A DNA stretch of 64,000 nucleotides from Pontixanthobacter aestiaquae (lineage in GTDB: Bacteria; Pseudomonadota; Alphaproteobacteria; Sphingomonadales; Sphingomonadaceae): assembly GCF_009827455.1 (NCBI RefSeq), contig NZ_WTYZ01000001.1, positions 1,621,001-1,685,000 on the forward strand, given 5' to 3'. The number at the start of each line of letters is the position of its first letter. Within the stretch, counting starts at the first letter, position 1. This document shows positions 1 to 8,459 of this stretch, piece after piece. Below the pieces are notes generated by a model. It saw only the letters and a program-made list of their open reading frames with translations. It had not been told where the DNA came from and made no database searches. Both the position numbers and the translations under genes were made by a program.

Positions 1-372
1 GAGCCATAGTTTGTATCCGTAAGAAGGCTGCGGTGCCTTGCGCGGATCGCCATTATGGCCGTGCACATCGACAAATCCGGGCATCACATACATGCCGCGC
101 GCATCGATCACGCGTACCGCTTCATCCAGAGCGGTCTGGGGCACACCGCCGCGCGCAATCGCGGCAATCCGGTTATCTTCGATCACAATATCGACCGGCC
201 CTTCGGGCGGGGCGCCTGTTCCATCGATCATTGTCGCCCCGCGCACAATTACTGTGCTGTAAGGGCCTTGGCCTTCCGACGCGGCGCGTTCGGGCACCGG
301 CTCCATCCCGGTTTGCGCGGACGCAGCGACTGCCCAAAGCGATGCGATGGCAAGCAAAATACTTCGGAACAT
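1..372 (-). CDS. amidohydrolase family protein, N-terminal part (cut by window edge)
   Basis: Only the first 124 codons lie in the window, read from an ATG at 372-370 to the left edge. The product starts with a signal peptide (positive start, hydrophobic core, cleavage after about residue 19, ASA-Q), so it is probably periplasmic or outer-membrane associated. After it comes the N-terminal beta-sandwich of metal-dependent amidohydrolases: an IVRGATMIDG strand, VIEDNRIAAI, and the MPGFVDVHGH segment whose HxH pair normally binds the first metal. The substrate cannot be told from this part; imidazolonepropionase-like or dipeptidase-like secreted amidohydrolases are typical relatives. It is divergent from the SIMPL-domain gene, with about 110 bp between them for two promoters. 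Confidence 0.85.
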   Translation of the reverse strand, partial: MFRSILLAIASLWAVAASAQTGMEPVPERAASEGQGPYSTVIVRGATMIDGTGAPPEGPVDIVIEDNRIAAIARGGVPQTALDEAVRVIDARGMYVMPGFVDVHGHNGDPRKAPQPSYGYKLWL

Positions 373-483
373 TGTGTGGTGGCCCCTCATTAGTTGAATG
401 AAGAGCGTAGCGCCGGTTCAGACCTGCGCAAGCCTGCTGCGCTAAATGTCTGACCCATATCTGACGACTTAAGGAGAGTTTCT

Positions 484-1200
484 ATGGTTCGTTATGCCAT
501 TCCAATGCTTGTTGCCACCGCTATTTCTGCGCCGCTTGCGGCTGCCGAAATACAGATCCAATCTGCAGGTCCGGTCGTCGAGCTGTCCATTACAGAAACG
601 GTGAAAGCCGCGCCTGATCTGGCCACCATTAGCGCTGGCGTTACGTCGGAGGCGCGAACTGCGGTTGAGGCGATGCAGATCAATGCGCGTGAAATGACTG
701 CGGTGATTGCACGGATAAAGGCGCTGGGCATTGACGAGGATGATATCCAGACATCTGGCATCAATCTGAATGCGCAATATGATTACAACCGCCAAACCCA
801 GAAACAGGTGTTTCGCGGATACGCTGTATCAAACCGTGTGAGCGTCATTCTGCGGGATGTGAAGCAAACTGGCGAAGTGCTGGACGCACTGGTCGCGGCA
901 GGTGCAAACGATATTGGCGGTCCCAGTTTTTCCATAGATGACGACACGGCGGCGAAGGCGCAGGCGCGCAAGGCAGCGATGGACACCGCACAGATGCGGG
1001 CGATGGAATATGCCACTTGGTCGGGTTATTCGGGGATCAAGCTGCTCGAGGTTAGCGAAAGCATTTCCCGAAACCAGCCGATGCCGATGATGAGCATGAG
1101 GGTTGCGAATGACGTTGCCGTCGAACAATCCACTCCCGTTCAGCCGGGCATGGTCGGCACCGGTGTGACGGTTACCGTCAAATACGAAATGACGCGCTAG
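484..1200 (+). CDS. SIMPL domain-containing periplasmic protein (DUF541)
   Basis: The 238-residue product has a signal peptide (cleavage near residue 20, LAAA-E) followed by one SIMPL (DUF541) domain over almost the whole length: an N-terminal strand with SITETVKAAPDLATISAG, a central helix with EMTAVIARIKALGI and DDIQTSGINLNAQY, and a C-terminal GVTVTVKYEM strand. SIMPL proteins such as E. coli YggE are periplasmic oligomers tied loosely to oxidative stress or envelope homeostasis; no enzymatic role is established. The start is supported by an AAGGAG Shine-Dalgarno at 471-476. It stands alone, about 70 bp before the PepSY-like gene of the two-component locus. Confidence 0.88.
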   Translation: MVRYAIPMLVATAISAPLAAAEIQIQSAGPVVELSITETVKAAPDLATISAGVTSEARTAVEAMQINAREMTAVIARIKALGIDEDDIQTSGINLNAQYDYNRQTQKQVFRGYAVSNRVSVILRDVKQTGEVLDALVAAGANDIGGPSFSIDDDTAAKAQARKAAMDTAQMRAMEYATWSGYSGIKLLEVSESISRNQPMPMMSMRVANDVAVEQSTPVQPGMVGTGVTVTVKYEMTR

Positions 1201-1269
1201 CGCCTGAACGCCAAGCGGCTGCAATATTCACACCTTGTTCAATCCATGGGGCTTAGGCACATAGCTATT

Positions 1270-1581
1270 ATGAAACAGCTCTTCCTCTCAGCTCTTGTCG
1301 GCGCGATTGTGGCAACCGGGTGCGGTTCGGTTCCGGCTGCTGCCCAATCGCGCACCGACCAGGGTGAGGCGCGTAAGGAAATGCGCGCGGGAAATGTGCT
1401 TCCGCTGAGTAAGATCGAGAGCCGGCATGTGGATCCGATGGAAGCCAAAGGATACCAATATCTAGGGCCAGCCTATGACTCGACGGCGATGGCTTATCGG
1501 CTGCGTTTTATCCGCGATCGCAAAATGATCTTTATCGATGTCGATGCGCGGACCAATCGGGTGCTCCGGCGCAGCCAATAA
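1270..1581 (+). CDS. small exported PepSY-like protein upstream of a two-component system
   Basis: The 103-residue product starts at the ATG at 1270, which gives a clean signal peptide (MKQLFLSALVGAIVATGCGS); an upstream ATG in frame at 1246 would put eight unneeded residues before it. The hydrophobic segment ends in ATGC, so it may be a lipoprotein. The C-terminal half (YQYLGPAYDSTAMAYRLRF, then IFIDVDARTNRVLRR) has the strand-helix shape of a PepSY or YpeB-like domain. Small PepSY proteins often sit next to response regulator and kinase genes and are thought to modulate the sensor in the periplasm. That role is inferred here from position, 98 bp before the regulator. Confidence 0.7.
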   Translation: MKQLFLSALVGAIVATGCGSVPAAAQSRTDQGEARKEMRAGNVLPLSKIESRHVDPMEAKGYQYLGPAYDSTAMAYRLRFIRDRKMIFIDVDARTNRVLRRSQ

Positions 1582-1679
1582 AGAACTCGCAAGACCAATA
1601 GAGAAATCGCTGGTGAGTTGACGCGTTTGCAACAAAAGACCACTTAGCAAACAAACGAAACTCTGGGGACGATACCACT

Positions 1680-2360
1680 ATGCGCATCCTAATTGTCGAG
1701 GACGAACCGACACTCGGCGGACAGCTTAAATCGACGCTCGAACAAAACGGCTATGCTGTGGACCTCTCCACCGATGGTGAAGATGGTCATTTCCTTGGTT
1801 CGACCGAGGATTATGATGCAGTCATTCTCGATTTGGGCCTGCCGGAAATTGACGGACTGACTGTGCTCGGCATGTGGCGCAAGGAAGGCCGGACGTTCCC
1901 TGTGCTGGTGCTGACGGCGCGCGACAGCTGGTCGGACAAGGTTGCCGGTCTCGATGCAGGCGCGGATGATTATCTGGCGAAGCCATTCCAGACCGAAGAA
2001 CTGATCGCGCGTTTGCGGGCGCTTATTCGCCGCGCATCTGGCAACACGTCTTCCGAACTGACCGCCGGTACTGTGCGTCTCGATACGCGCTCTGGCCGTG
2101 TCACTCTGGCCGGTGAGCCGGTAAAGCTGACAGCGCAGGAATATAAGTTGCTGAGCTATCTGATGCATCACAAGGGTAAAGTCGTCAGCCGGACCGAGCT
2201 TATTGAACATATTTACGATCAGGATTTCGACCGCGATTCAAACACGATCGAAGTTTTCGTAACGCGCATCCGCAAGAAACTCGGCGCGGAAGTCATCACG
2301 ACCATCCGCGGTCTGGGCTACAGCCTCGACGATCCTGACGAAGCGCCGCGCGCTTCCTAA
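1680..2360 (+). CDS. OmpR/PhoP-family response regulator
   Basis: The 226-residue product has an N-terminal receiver domain (residues 1-115) with the acidic pair E7-D8, phosphoacceptor D51 in VILDLGLPEIDG, T79 and K101 in LAKPF, then a C-terminal winged-helix DNA-binding domain (about 125-220) with the usual VSRTELIEHIYD and SNTIEVFVTRIRKKL helices. It is a complete OmpR-type transcription factor; the PhoP/QseB subfamily fits best. It lies 6 bp upstream of the histidine kinase gene, so both are surely co-transcribed and form a cognate pair. The signal is unknown; membrane stress or divalent cations would be the PhoP-like guess. Confidence 0.95.
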   Translation: MRILIVEDEPTLGGQLKSTLEQNGYAVDLSTDGEDGHFLGSTEDYDAVILDLGLPEIDGLTVLGMWRKEGRTFPVLVLTARDSWSDKVAGLDAGADDYLAKPFQTEELIARLRALIRRASGNTSSELTAGTVRLDTRSGRVTLAGEPVKLTAQEYKLLSYLMHHKGKVVSRTELIEHIYDQDFDRDSNTIEVFVTRIRKKLGAEVITTIRGLGYSLDDPDEAPRAS

Positions 2361-2366
2361 GTTCCG

Positions 2367-3779
2367 ATGAACGCGCCTGAACCAGATTTAGTGGCAGAAG
2401 CGCGCGCTAAAGACAGCGATACGAGCGACACCGCACTTCACCACACCGGCAGCCTGAGCCGGCGAATGATGGTGATCGCGGCAGGTTGGATTCTGGTTCT
2501 GTTATTCGCGGGTGGGTTCGCATTGGACCGCGCGCTCGTTGATCTGGTCGAGGATAATTTCGACGATCAACTGGAATATTTGCTGACCGGCATGATTGCC
2601 TCGTCGGAGGTTGGGCCCGAAGGTGAAGTATTCTTCTATCGTCCTCTAGGGGATCAGCGGTTCCTTGAGCCCAATAGCGGATTATATTGGCAGATTAGCG
2701 GTGAAGGGCATGAGGATTGGCCCTCGCGCAGCCTGTGGGATCGCACGCTTCAGATCAATCTCGATCATGTCGATGACGATGTTCATTATTACGATAGCGA
2801 CCAGTTCGATGGTGAGCCGCTGCGCATCGCCGAACGGTCACTCACACTTCCCGAAAGCGATACGCAATGGACATTCGCCGTCGCATCAGCGCGCGAAGAG
2901 CTTGATGGCCAGATAACGCGCATCCGTTCGATTCTGATCTGGTCGTTCGCAGTCCTCGGCCTGGGTCTATTTGTGATGGCAGCGTTGCAGAGTTTCTATG
3001 GTTTGCGGCCTCTGCGGCGTGTGCGAATGGCGATCCAGCGCATCCGGACGACAGGCACCAATCGCGTGACCGATCCTCTTCCGCTGGAAGTTCAACCGCT
3101 GGTGGACGAGCTCAATATGCTGCTCGCGCATTCGGAGAAACAGGCGGAGGAAGCGCGTACTCATGCGGGCAATCTGGCCCATGCGCTTAAAACTCCGCTG
3201 ACAGTAGTGAACAATGCCGCCACCGCGCGCGCACCGGATTTGCCCGATACGGTTATTCGCGAAGCAACGACGATGCGCCGCCACGTTGATCACCATTTGG
3301 CCCGGGCGAGGGCAGTGGGTCGCCGCGCTGTCGGGCTCGCGCGCACCCAAGTCTGCGACAGCGCCGAAGCCGTTCTGCGCGCGGTCGAGCGGCTCTATCC
3401 TGCAGTCAGGATCGATCTGGACGGCCGGAAGAAAGCTGTCGTCTCGATTGAGCGGCAGGATCTCGATGAAATTCTCGGCAATCTGATCGAGAATGCGGCG
3501 AAATATGGCGGAGGCAGTGTATTTGTTACCGTCGATGCCGAGCCCGACGACGAGCAATGCGTCATCTGGGTCGAGGATGACGGGATGGGTATTCCGGAAG
3601 AAAAGCGGGTCGAGATTTTCGATCGCGGTGCGCGTCTCGACACAGGCAAGCCGGGAACCGGACTGGGCCTGGCGATCGTGCGCGATGTTGCAGAGATTTA
3701 TGGCGGCGGGGTCGAGCTTGACGAGAGCGAAGATTTGGGCGGATTGCTGGTCAAGCTAAGCTTGCCGAGGGCGCGTTAA
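2367..3779 (+). CDS. PhoQ-like sensor histidine kinase
   Basis: The 470-residue inner-membrane kinase has two transmembrane segments (about residues 32-55 and 191-213) that enclose an acidic periplasmic sensor loop of about 135 residues, then a HAMP-like linker, a dimerisation helix with the phosphoacceptor His in NLAHALKTPL, and a HATPase domain with N box NLIENAAKYG, G1 box DDGMGIP and G2 box GTGLGLAI. All catalytic motifs are intact. The acidic sensor loop (runs such as HVDDDVHYYDSDQFDGE) resembles the cation-sensing patch of PhoQ, which is an inference. Its stop codon overlaps that of the convergent PilZ gene. Confidence 0.94.
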   Translation: MNAPEPDLVAEARAKDSDTSDTALHHTGSLSRRMMVIAAGWILVLLFAGGFALDRALVDLVEDNFDDQLEYLLTGMIASSEVGPEGEVFFYRPLGDQRFLEPNSGLYWQISGEGHEDWPSRSLWDRTLQINLDHVDDDVHYYDSDQFDGEPLRIAERSLTLPESDTQWTFAVASAREELDGQITRIRSILIWSFAVLGLGLFVMAALQSFYGLRPLRRVRMAIQRIRTTGTNRVTDPLPLEVQPLVDELNMLLAHSEKQAEEARTHAGNLAHALKTPLTVVNNAATARAPDLPDTVIREATTMRRHVDHHLARARAVGRRAVGLARTQVCDSAEAVLRAVERLYPAVRIDLDGRKKAVVSIERQDLDEILGNLIENAAKYGGGSVFVTVDAEPDDEQCVIWVEDDGMGIPEEKRVEIFDRGARLDTGKPGTGLGLAIVRDVAEIYGGGVELDESEDLGGLLVKLSLPRAR

Positions 3780-4189
3780 ACCGCTCCGGTCACAGGCTCT
3801 TTGCTGGCCCATGCCTGCACGAGGCCGCGAAGCGCAGCGTCGTGCTGGCTACGAAACCTGTCATTGTGCCACCGCAGCGCCCGGACAGTGCCAAGCGCAA
3901 TCTCTTCTTCAAAATGGACGCCAGCAGTTTTACCATCGGTCCAAACAACCGAGAACAGCACTTCCAAAGGTGTGCAGTGCAAGATGCCCTCCTGCTGCTT
4001 AGCCAAAGGAACATCGGTAATGAAGCGCGCGCCCGAGAGCGAGATGTCTTCAATTGCGTAATCAAAGACCCCGTCAAGCAGCGTGATCGAGCCGGGCATA
4101 AGCACGCGGAATCGCTGAGCGGCGCGTTGATCCGGCTGGATTGAGCCGCTTCCGAAAACGGACGATGGTTTGAGAGCTGCGCTGGCCAT
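3776..4189 (-). CDS. PilZ domain protein, putative cyclic-di-GMP receptor
   Basis: The 137-residue protein is a single PilZ domain: an arginine patch RAAQRFRV near residues 23-30, and the second half of the binding signature DISLSGARF near residue 49. These are the two loops that bind cyclic-di-GMP in PilZ proteins; the first matches the RxxxR pattern and the second the [D/N]xSxxG pattern, so binding is likely. The C-terminal helix (about 105-137) has no known function. No output domain is attached, so it must act through a partner. The gene is convergent with the kinase gene and shares a TTAA at the two stop codons. Confidence 0.85.
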   Translation of the reverse strand: MASAALKPSSVFGSGSIQPDQRAAQRFRVLMPGSITLLDGVFDYAIEDISLSGARFITDVPLAKQQEGILHCTPLEVLFSVVWTDGKTAGVHFEEEIALGTVRALRWHNDRFRSQHDAALRGLVQAWASKEPVTGAV

Positions 4190-4256
4190 TGATGGTTAAT
4201 ACGCTAGAAACCATAATTTCGGGTAAATGCGATGTGCCGGCAACTATGCAGCAGAT

Positions 4257-4550
4257 TCAGCCCTCACGCGCCTTCTCGTGATGGCGGATCACTTCGTCGA
4301 TAATAAAGCGCAGGAATTTCTCTGAAAATTCCGGATCTAGGTGCGCTTCTTCGGCGAGTTGGCGTAGGCGGGCGACTTGCCGGGCTTCGCGGTCCGGATC
4401 GGCGGGAGGCAGCGTGACCTTTGCCTTATACTCGCCAACCGCTTGCGTGATCCGGAACCGTTCGGCGAGCATGTGGATCAGCGCCGCGTCGATATTGTCG
4501 ATGCTGCGGCGGAACGCGGCGAGTTGTTGGTCGGTATCATTGTTGCTCAT
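4257..4550 (-). CDS. chorismate mutase, AroQ class
   Basis: A 97-residue all-helical protein of the AroQ fold: helix 1 with FRRSIDNIDAALIHMLAERF and an active-site type Arg, Lys in VGEYKAKV, and the REARQVARLRQLA stretch before the last helix. Chorismate mutase converts chorismate to prephenate for phenylalanine and tyrosine. The start at 4550 (MSNNDTDQQ) is chosen because the frame upstream lacks protein-like composition and runs into the divergent prenyl synthase region. The size is that of stand-alone monofunctional enzymes. An isochorismate-pyruvate lyase of the same fold cannot be fully excluded. Confidence 0.85.
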   Translation of the reverse strand: MSNNDTDQQLAAFRRSIDNIDAALIHMLAERFRITQAVGEYKAKVTLPPADPDREARQVARLRQLAEEAHLDPEFSEKFLRFIIDEVIRHHEKAREG

Positions 4551-4637
4551 CACGCAAGTCTCTATCACGCTCTTTGCATCGTTTCTACGCCGGTTCTGCC
4601 TTGCAAACATTTTCAGGCGCGGCCATGAGCGTAGGCC

Positions 4638-5648
4638 ATGAGCGCCAAGGTTATTCCCATGCCGCGCAAGCGGGCGACACTTGATCCGATGCTGGCGCTT
4701 ACTGCGTCCGGTATGAATTCGGTCAACGCGGTTATTCTGGACCGGATGCAGAGCGAGATACCGCTGATCCCGGCACTCGCTGGCCACTTGATTTCAGGTG
4801 GCGGAAAACGTCTTCGCCCGATGCTGACGCTCGCCGGGGCTGAACTGGTCGGCTATACGGGTGATCGTCACCACAAGCTTGCCGCTGCGGTAGAGTTCAT
4901 TCACACCGCGACGCTGCTGCATGACGATGTGGTGGACGGCAGCGATCTGCGCCGGGGCAAAGCGGCCGCGAATATCATTTATGGCAACCCCGCAACGGTG
5001 CTGGTCGGGGATTTCCTGTTCAGCCGGTCCTTCGAGCTGATGACGGAGGATGGCAGCCTCAAAGTTCTCAAAATCCTCTCCAGCGCGAGCGCGATCATTG
5101 CAGAAGGTGAAGTCGATCAATTGACCGCACAGCGGCAGATCGAGACCAGCGAAGAACGTTATCTCAACATTATCGGTGCCAAAACTGCCGCTCTGTTCGC
5201 CGCTGCAAGCCGGATTGCAGCCGTCGTTGCCGAGTGTGACGAACAGCAAGAGCGCGCACTCGACGATTATGGCCGCAATCTGGGTGTCGCGTTCCAGCTT
5301 GTCGATGATGCAATCGACTATGATTCCGATGCTGCCGAAATGGGCAAGGACCAGGGCGACGATTTCCGCGAAGGGAAAATGACGTTGCCGGTTATTCTGG
5401 CCTATTCGCGCGGGACCGATACGGAACGCAAGTTCTGGAAAGACGCGATTTCAGGTGTGACTTCCGGCGATGATGCGCTCGCCGAAGCGATTGCGCTGAT
5501 CGCCAAATATGACGCGGTCGCAGACACTCGTGAGCGCGCGAGGCATTTCGCCCACCGTGCGATTGATGCAATTTCGATCTTCCCTGACAGCAATGCCCGC
5601 CAAGCGATGGCCGAAGCGGCGCATTTTGCCGTCGCACGGGGATATTAG
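4638..5648 (+). CDS. ispB: polyprenyl diphosphate synthase (octaprenyl/decaprenyl type)
   Basis: The 336-residue protein has both aspartate-rich motifs of trans-prenyltransferases: LLHDDVVD (D96, D97, D100) followed by LRRGK, and LVDDAIDY (D223, D224, D227) followed by GKDQGDDFREGKMTLP. It condenses isopentenyl diphosphate units onto farnesyl diphosphate to make the long side chain of ubiquinone. In sphingomonads the main quinone is Q-10, so a decaprenyl product is likely; chain length cannot be read with certainty. The gene is divergent from chorismate mutase, with under 90 bp between the starts. Confidence 0.92.
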   Translation: MSAKVIPMPRKRATLDPMLALTASGMNSVNAVILDRMQSEIPLIPALAGHLISGGGKRLRPMLTLAGAELVGYTGDRHHKLAAAVEFIHTATLLHDDVVDGSDLRRGKAAANIIYGNPATVLVGDFLFSRSFELMTEDGSLKVLKILSSASAIIAEGEVDQLTAQRQIETSEERYLNIIGAKTAALFAAASRIAAVVAECDEQQERALDDYGRNLGVAFQLVDDAIDYDSDAAEMGKDQGDDFREGKMTLPVILAYSRGTDTERKFWKDAISGVTSGDDALAEAIALIAKYDAVADTRERARHFAHRAIDAISIFPDSNARQAMAEAAHFAVARGY

Positions 5649-5698
5649 GGCCGCGATACGAGCTTTCGCAGCTCATCTGTTGGCGTTAGGACTGACAG

Positions 5699-8125
5699 GT
5701 GTCTGATCTTCCCATATATGCAGTTTTGCCGGATTTACTGTCGGCTCTCGACAGAGACGGCGCTGCTGTCCTGATTGCTCCTCCTGGTGCGGGTAAGACG
5801 ACTGCCGTGGCACCGGCACTGCTCGATCAGGCTTGGTGCACGGGCCAGATCATTCTGCTCAGCCCGCGCAGAGTGGCGGCGCGCGCAGCGGCGGAGCGCA
5901 TGGCAGAAATGCTGGGCGAGAAGGCGGGCGAGACGGTCGGCTATCTGACTCGTCTGGATAGCAAACAATCCGCCAGAACGCGGATTCTGGTGATGACAGA
6001 AGCGATCTTCGTGAACCGCATCGTCGAGGATGCTGAGCTCCAAGGCGTCAGCGCTGTTCTGTTCGATGAGGCGCATGAGCGGCATCTTGACAGCGATCTT
6101 GGATTAGCGCTTGCGTTGGAAAGCCGCGCGGTCCTTCGCGACGATCTGCGCATCTGCGTGATGTCCGCGACCATCGATGGCGAGCGTTTTGCTGCATTGC
6201 TTGGTCCCGAAGCATCGGTGATCGAGAGCGAAGGTAAAGCGCATCCGCTGCGGATCGAATGGCTGGGATCGCGCGCAGAGCTGAGTATTGAAGATCGAAT
6301 GACCCAGGCTGTCCTGGCCGCATGGCGGCAGGAAGACGGCGATGTTCTGGCATTCCTTCCCGGTGTGCGCGAAATAGAGCGTGTCCGGGAGCGGCTCACG
6401 ACAAAACTGCCGGATGTGCCGGTATTACCACTCCACGGCCAGATTGATCCGGCGGGCCAACGCGCCGCGATACAGCGTAATCGTGACGGGTTTAGGCGTA
6501 TTGTCTTGGCAACCGCGATCGCTGAAACTTCGCTTACACTCCATGGGGTCAGTGTGGTCGTCGATAGCGGGCTTGCGCGACGCGCCGAGTTTGACCGGGC
6601 AGCGGGGACAACGCATTTGGTCACCGTTCGGGCGAGCCAGGCAGCGGCTGCGCAACGGGCCGGGCGCGCAGCCAGGTTGGGGCCAGGTGTCGCTTTCCGT
6701 ATGTGGGAAGAAGCCGGACATGCCGGGCGACCAAAATTCGATCCGCCTGAGGTCGAGACCAGCGATCTGGCACCGTTAATGCTGGCGCTGGCCAAATGGG
6801 GTACGCAGGATCCGGCATCGCTCGCATGGATCGATCCACCACCCGCCGCATCGATAGCTTCGGCACGCGAACGGCTGCGGAAGCTGGGCGCGCTTGACGC
6901 GGTGAATGCGATTACCCCGTTTGGCAATCAAGTGGCGTCGCTACCGATGGATCCGGTTTCGGCGGCAATGATCCTGTATGGCGCGCAAGTCAGCCGGGCG
7001 GAGCAAGCAGCGCGGCTCGCATTGCTGCTGCAAGAGCGCGGCCTTGGCGGGCGCAGTGAGGATTTGCTCCAGCGATTGGATCGATGGAACAGTGATACTT
7101 CACCGCGCGCAAAAGCCTCCCGCAAACTGGCCGCGCGTTGGACCGAGCGGGCCGAGCGTTTGATCTCAGGAGCGGAATTCGAGCCGATTAATCCGGCGCT
7201 GTTCCTGGCGTTTGCCAAGCCCGACAACATCGCCAAACGGCGCGACGCCTCGGGTGAGAATTGGGCTTCGGCAGGTGGACGGGGTTACTTCCTCGATCCT
7301 GCATCACCGCTGGGTTCAGCCGAATGGCTTGTTATCGCTGACGCGCAGGGGCAGGCCAAGGGTGCGCGAATTACCGCTGCGGCCCGGCTCGATCCAAGCG
7401 AGGTTGAGGCCCATCTCGGCCATGTGATCGAACGCCGGTCGACGTTGCGCTGGAATACCAAAGACGAACGCGCCGAAGCGCGGAAGGTCCGCAAGCTTGG
7501 CGAGATTACGATTTCAACCGGTCCCGATCCTGAGCCTAATCCAGCCGCTATGCAGGATTTATTGCTCGATACAGCGCTTGATCGGATCGATGCGATATTG
7601 CCTGCAGAGCTTGTTGCCCGCGCGCGCTTCATCGGTCTGGAGTCCTTTCAGGAACAACTTGTCGAGAATGCCGGGCTTTGGCTTGCGCCGCTGCTTGTAG
7701 GGCGGCGTGATCTCAAACTGCCGAAGAGCAAACTGGTCGATGCGATCCTCGGTCAAATGGCTTGGAATGACCGGCAGAAGCTGGATACGCTGGCCCCGCG
7801 CGCGTTCGCAACGCCTGCAAATACGCATCATACAATCGACTATGTGGGAGAAGGCGCTCCGTCCGTAGATGTCAGAGTTCAGGCGCTGTTCGGCCTCGAT
7901 CAGCATCCGATGATTGGCTACGAACCCTTGTTACTCAACCTCACCAGTCCGGCTGGCCGCCCGATTCAGGCCACGCGCGATTTGCCCGGATTTTGGCGCG
8001 GCAGTTGGCAGGATGTGTGCAAAGATATGAAAGGGCGTTACCCGAAACATCGCTGGCCCGAGCACCCATGGCTGGAAAAGCCGAGCCTGAAAACGAAGAA
8101 CGCCTTTTCACGCGGGCAAAGCTGA
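5699..8125 (+). CDS. hrpB: ATP-dependent helicase HrpB
   Basis: The 808-residue DEAH-box helicase begins at a GTG (MSDLPIYAVL). It has Walker A APPGAGKTT with K33, the DEAH box in LFDEAHERH, motif III SATIDGERF, helicase motifs V and VI (ATAIAETSLTL and AQRAGRAARLGPG), a helicase-associated (HA2) middle region and the HrpB-specific C-terminal domain. Length and domain order match HrpB of proteobacteria. The precise RNA substrate of HrpB is not settled. A complex I accessory subunit gene follows 15 bp downstream, probably on the same transcript. Confidence 0.94.
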   Translation: MSDLPIYAVLPDLLSALDRDGAAVLIAPPGAGKTTAVAPALLDQAWCTGQIILLSPRRVAARAAAERMAEMLGEKAGETVGYLTRLDSKQSARTRILVMTEAIFVNRIVEDAELQGVSAVLFDEAHERHLDSDLGLALALESRAVLRDDLRICVMSATIDGERFAALLGPEASVIESEGKAHPLRIEWLGSRAELSIEDRMTQAVLAAWRQEDGDVLAFLPGVREIERVRERLTTKLPDVPVLPLHGQIDPAGQRAAIQRNRDGFRRIVLATAIAETSLTLHGVSVVVDSGLARRAEFDRAAGTTHLVTVRASQAAAAQRAGRAARLGPGVAFRMWEEAGHAGRPKFDPPEVETSDLAPLMLALAKWGTQDPASLAWIDPPPAASIASARERLRKLGALDAVNAITPFGNQVASLPMDPVSAAMILYGAQVSRAEQAARLALLLQERGLGGRSEDLLQRLDRWNSDTSPRAKASRKLAARWTERAERLISGAEFEPINPALFLAFAKPDNIAKRRDASGENWASAGGRGYFLDPASPLGSAEWLVIADAQGQAKGARITAAARLDPSEVEAHLGHVIERRSTLRWNTKDERAEARKVRKLGEITISTGPDPEPNPAAMQDLLLDTALDRIDAILPAELVARARFIGLESFQEQLVENAGLWLAPLLVGRRDLKLPKSKLVDAILGQMAWNDRQKLDTLAPRAFATPANTHHTIDYVGEGAPSVDVRVQALFGLDQHPMIGYEPLLLNLTSPAGRPIQATRDLPGFWRGSWQDVCKDMKGRYPKHRWPEHPWLEKPSLKTKNAFSRGQS

Positions 8126-8140
8126 CCTAAAGGGACCTTC

Positions 8141-8419
8141 ATGGCCGCACGAATTTACCAACGCCCGCAAAGCGCGATGCAATCCGGCAAAGCCCGGACT
8201 GACGAATGGATTCTCGAATTCGAACAATCGGAAGCGCGCAAGCCTGATCCGCTCATGGGGTGGACCGGTAGCGCGGACACACAGGCGCAGGTGCAATTGT
8301 CGTTCCCGGACAAAGACGCGGCAAAGGCCTATGCCGAGAAATACGGCATTGCCGCACGCGTGCATTCGACGCCGCATAAAACTCTCAAAATTCAGGCCTA
8401 CGCCGACAATTTCCGCTAG
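8141..8419 (+). CDS. ETC complex I accessory subunit, NDUFS4-like
   Basis: The 92-residue protein matches the ETC complex I subunit conserved region (NDUFS4 family, 18-kDa subunit): ARIYQRPQSAMQSGKARTD at the start, then WILEFE, PLMGWTGSADTQAQV, and LSFPDKDAAKAYAEKYGI. It is an accessory subunit at the matrix/cytoplasmic arm of NADH:quinone oxidoreductase, restricted to alphaproteobacteria and mitochondria. An AAGGGACC ribosome-binding site lies before the ATG. The last two codons and stop form the first unit of a 13-bp tandem duplication. Confidence 0.9.
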   Translation: MAARIYQRPQSAMQSGKARTDEWILEFEQSEARKPDPLMGWTGSADTQAQVQLSFPDKDAAKAYAEKYGIAARVHSTPHKTLKIQAYADNFR

Positions 8420-8436
8420 TAGATTCCGCTAGTAGT
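8411..8436 (+). repeat. 13-bp tandem duplication spanning a stop codon
   Basis: TTCCGCTAGTAGA (8411-8423) is followed directly by TTCCGCTAGTAGT (8424-8436). The first copy carries the last codons and the TAG stop of the complex I subunit gene; the second copy is non-coding. It looks like a replication-slippage duplication. Confidence 0.9.
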
Positions 8437-8459
8437 TTCTTCTCGTAGACTTGGCTTGG

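Noticed and set aside
5941-6927. Minus-strand frame of over 300 codons opposite hrpB
   Set aside because: Ser/Arg-rich composition typical for antisense of high-GC genes; the helicase is clear on the plus strand.
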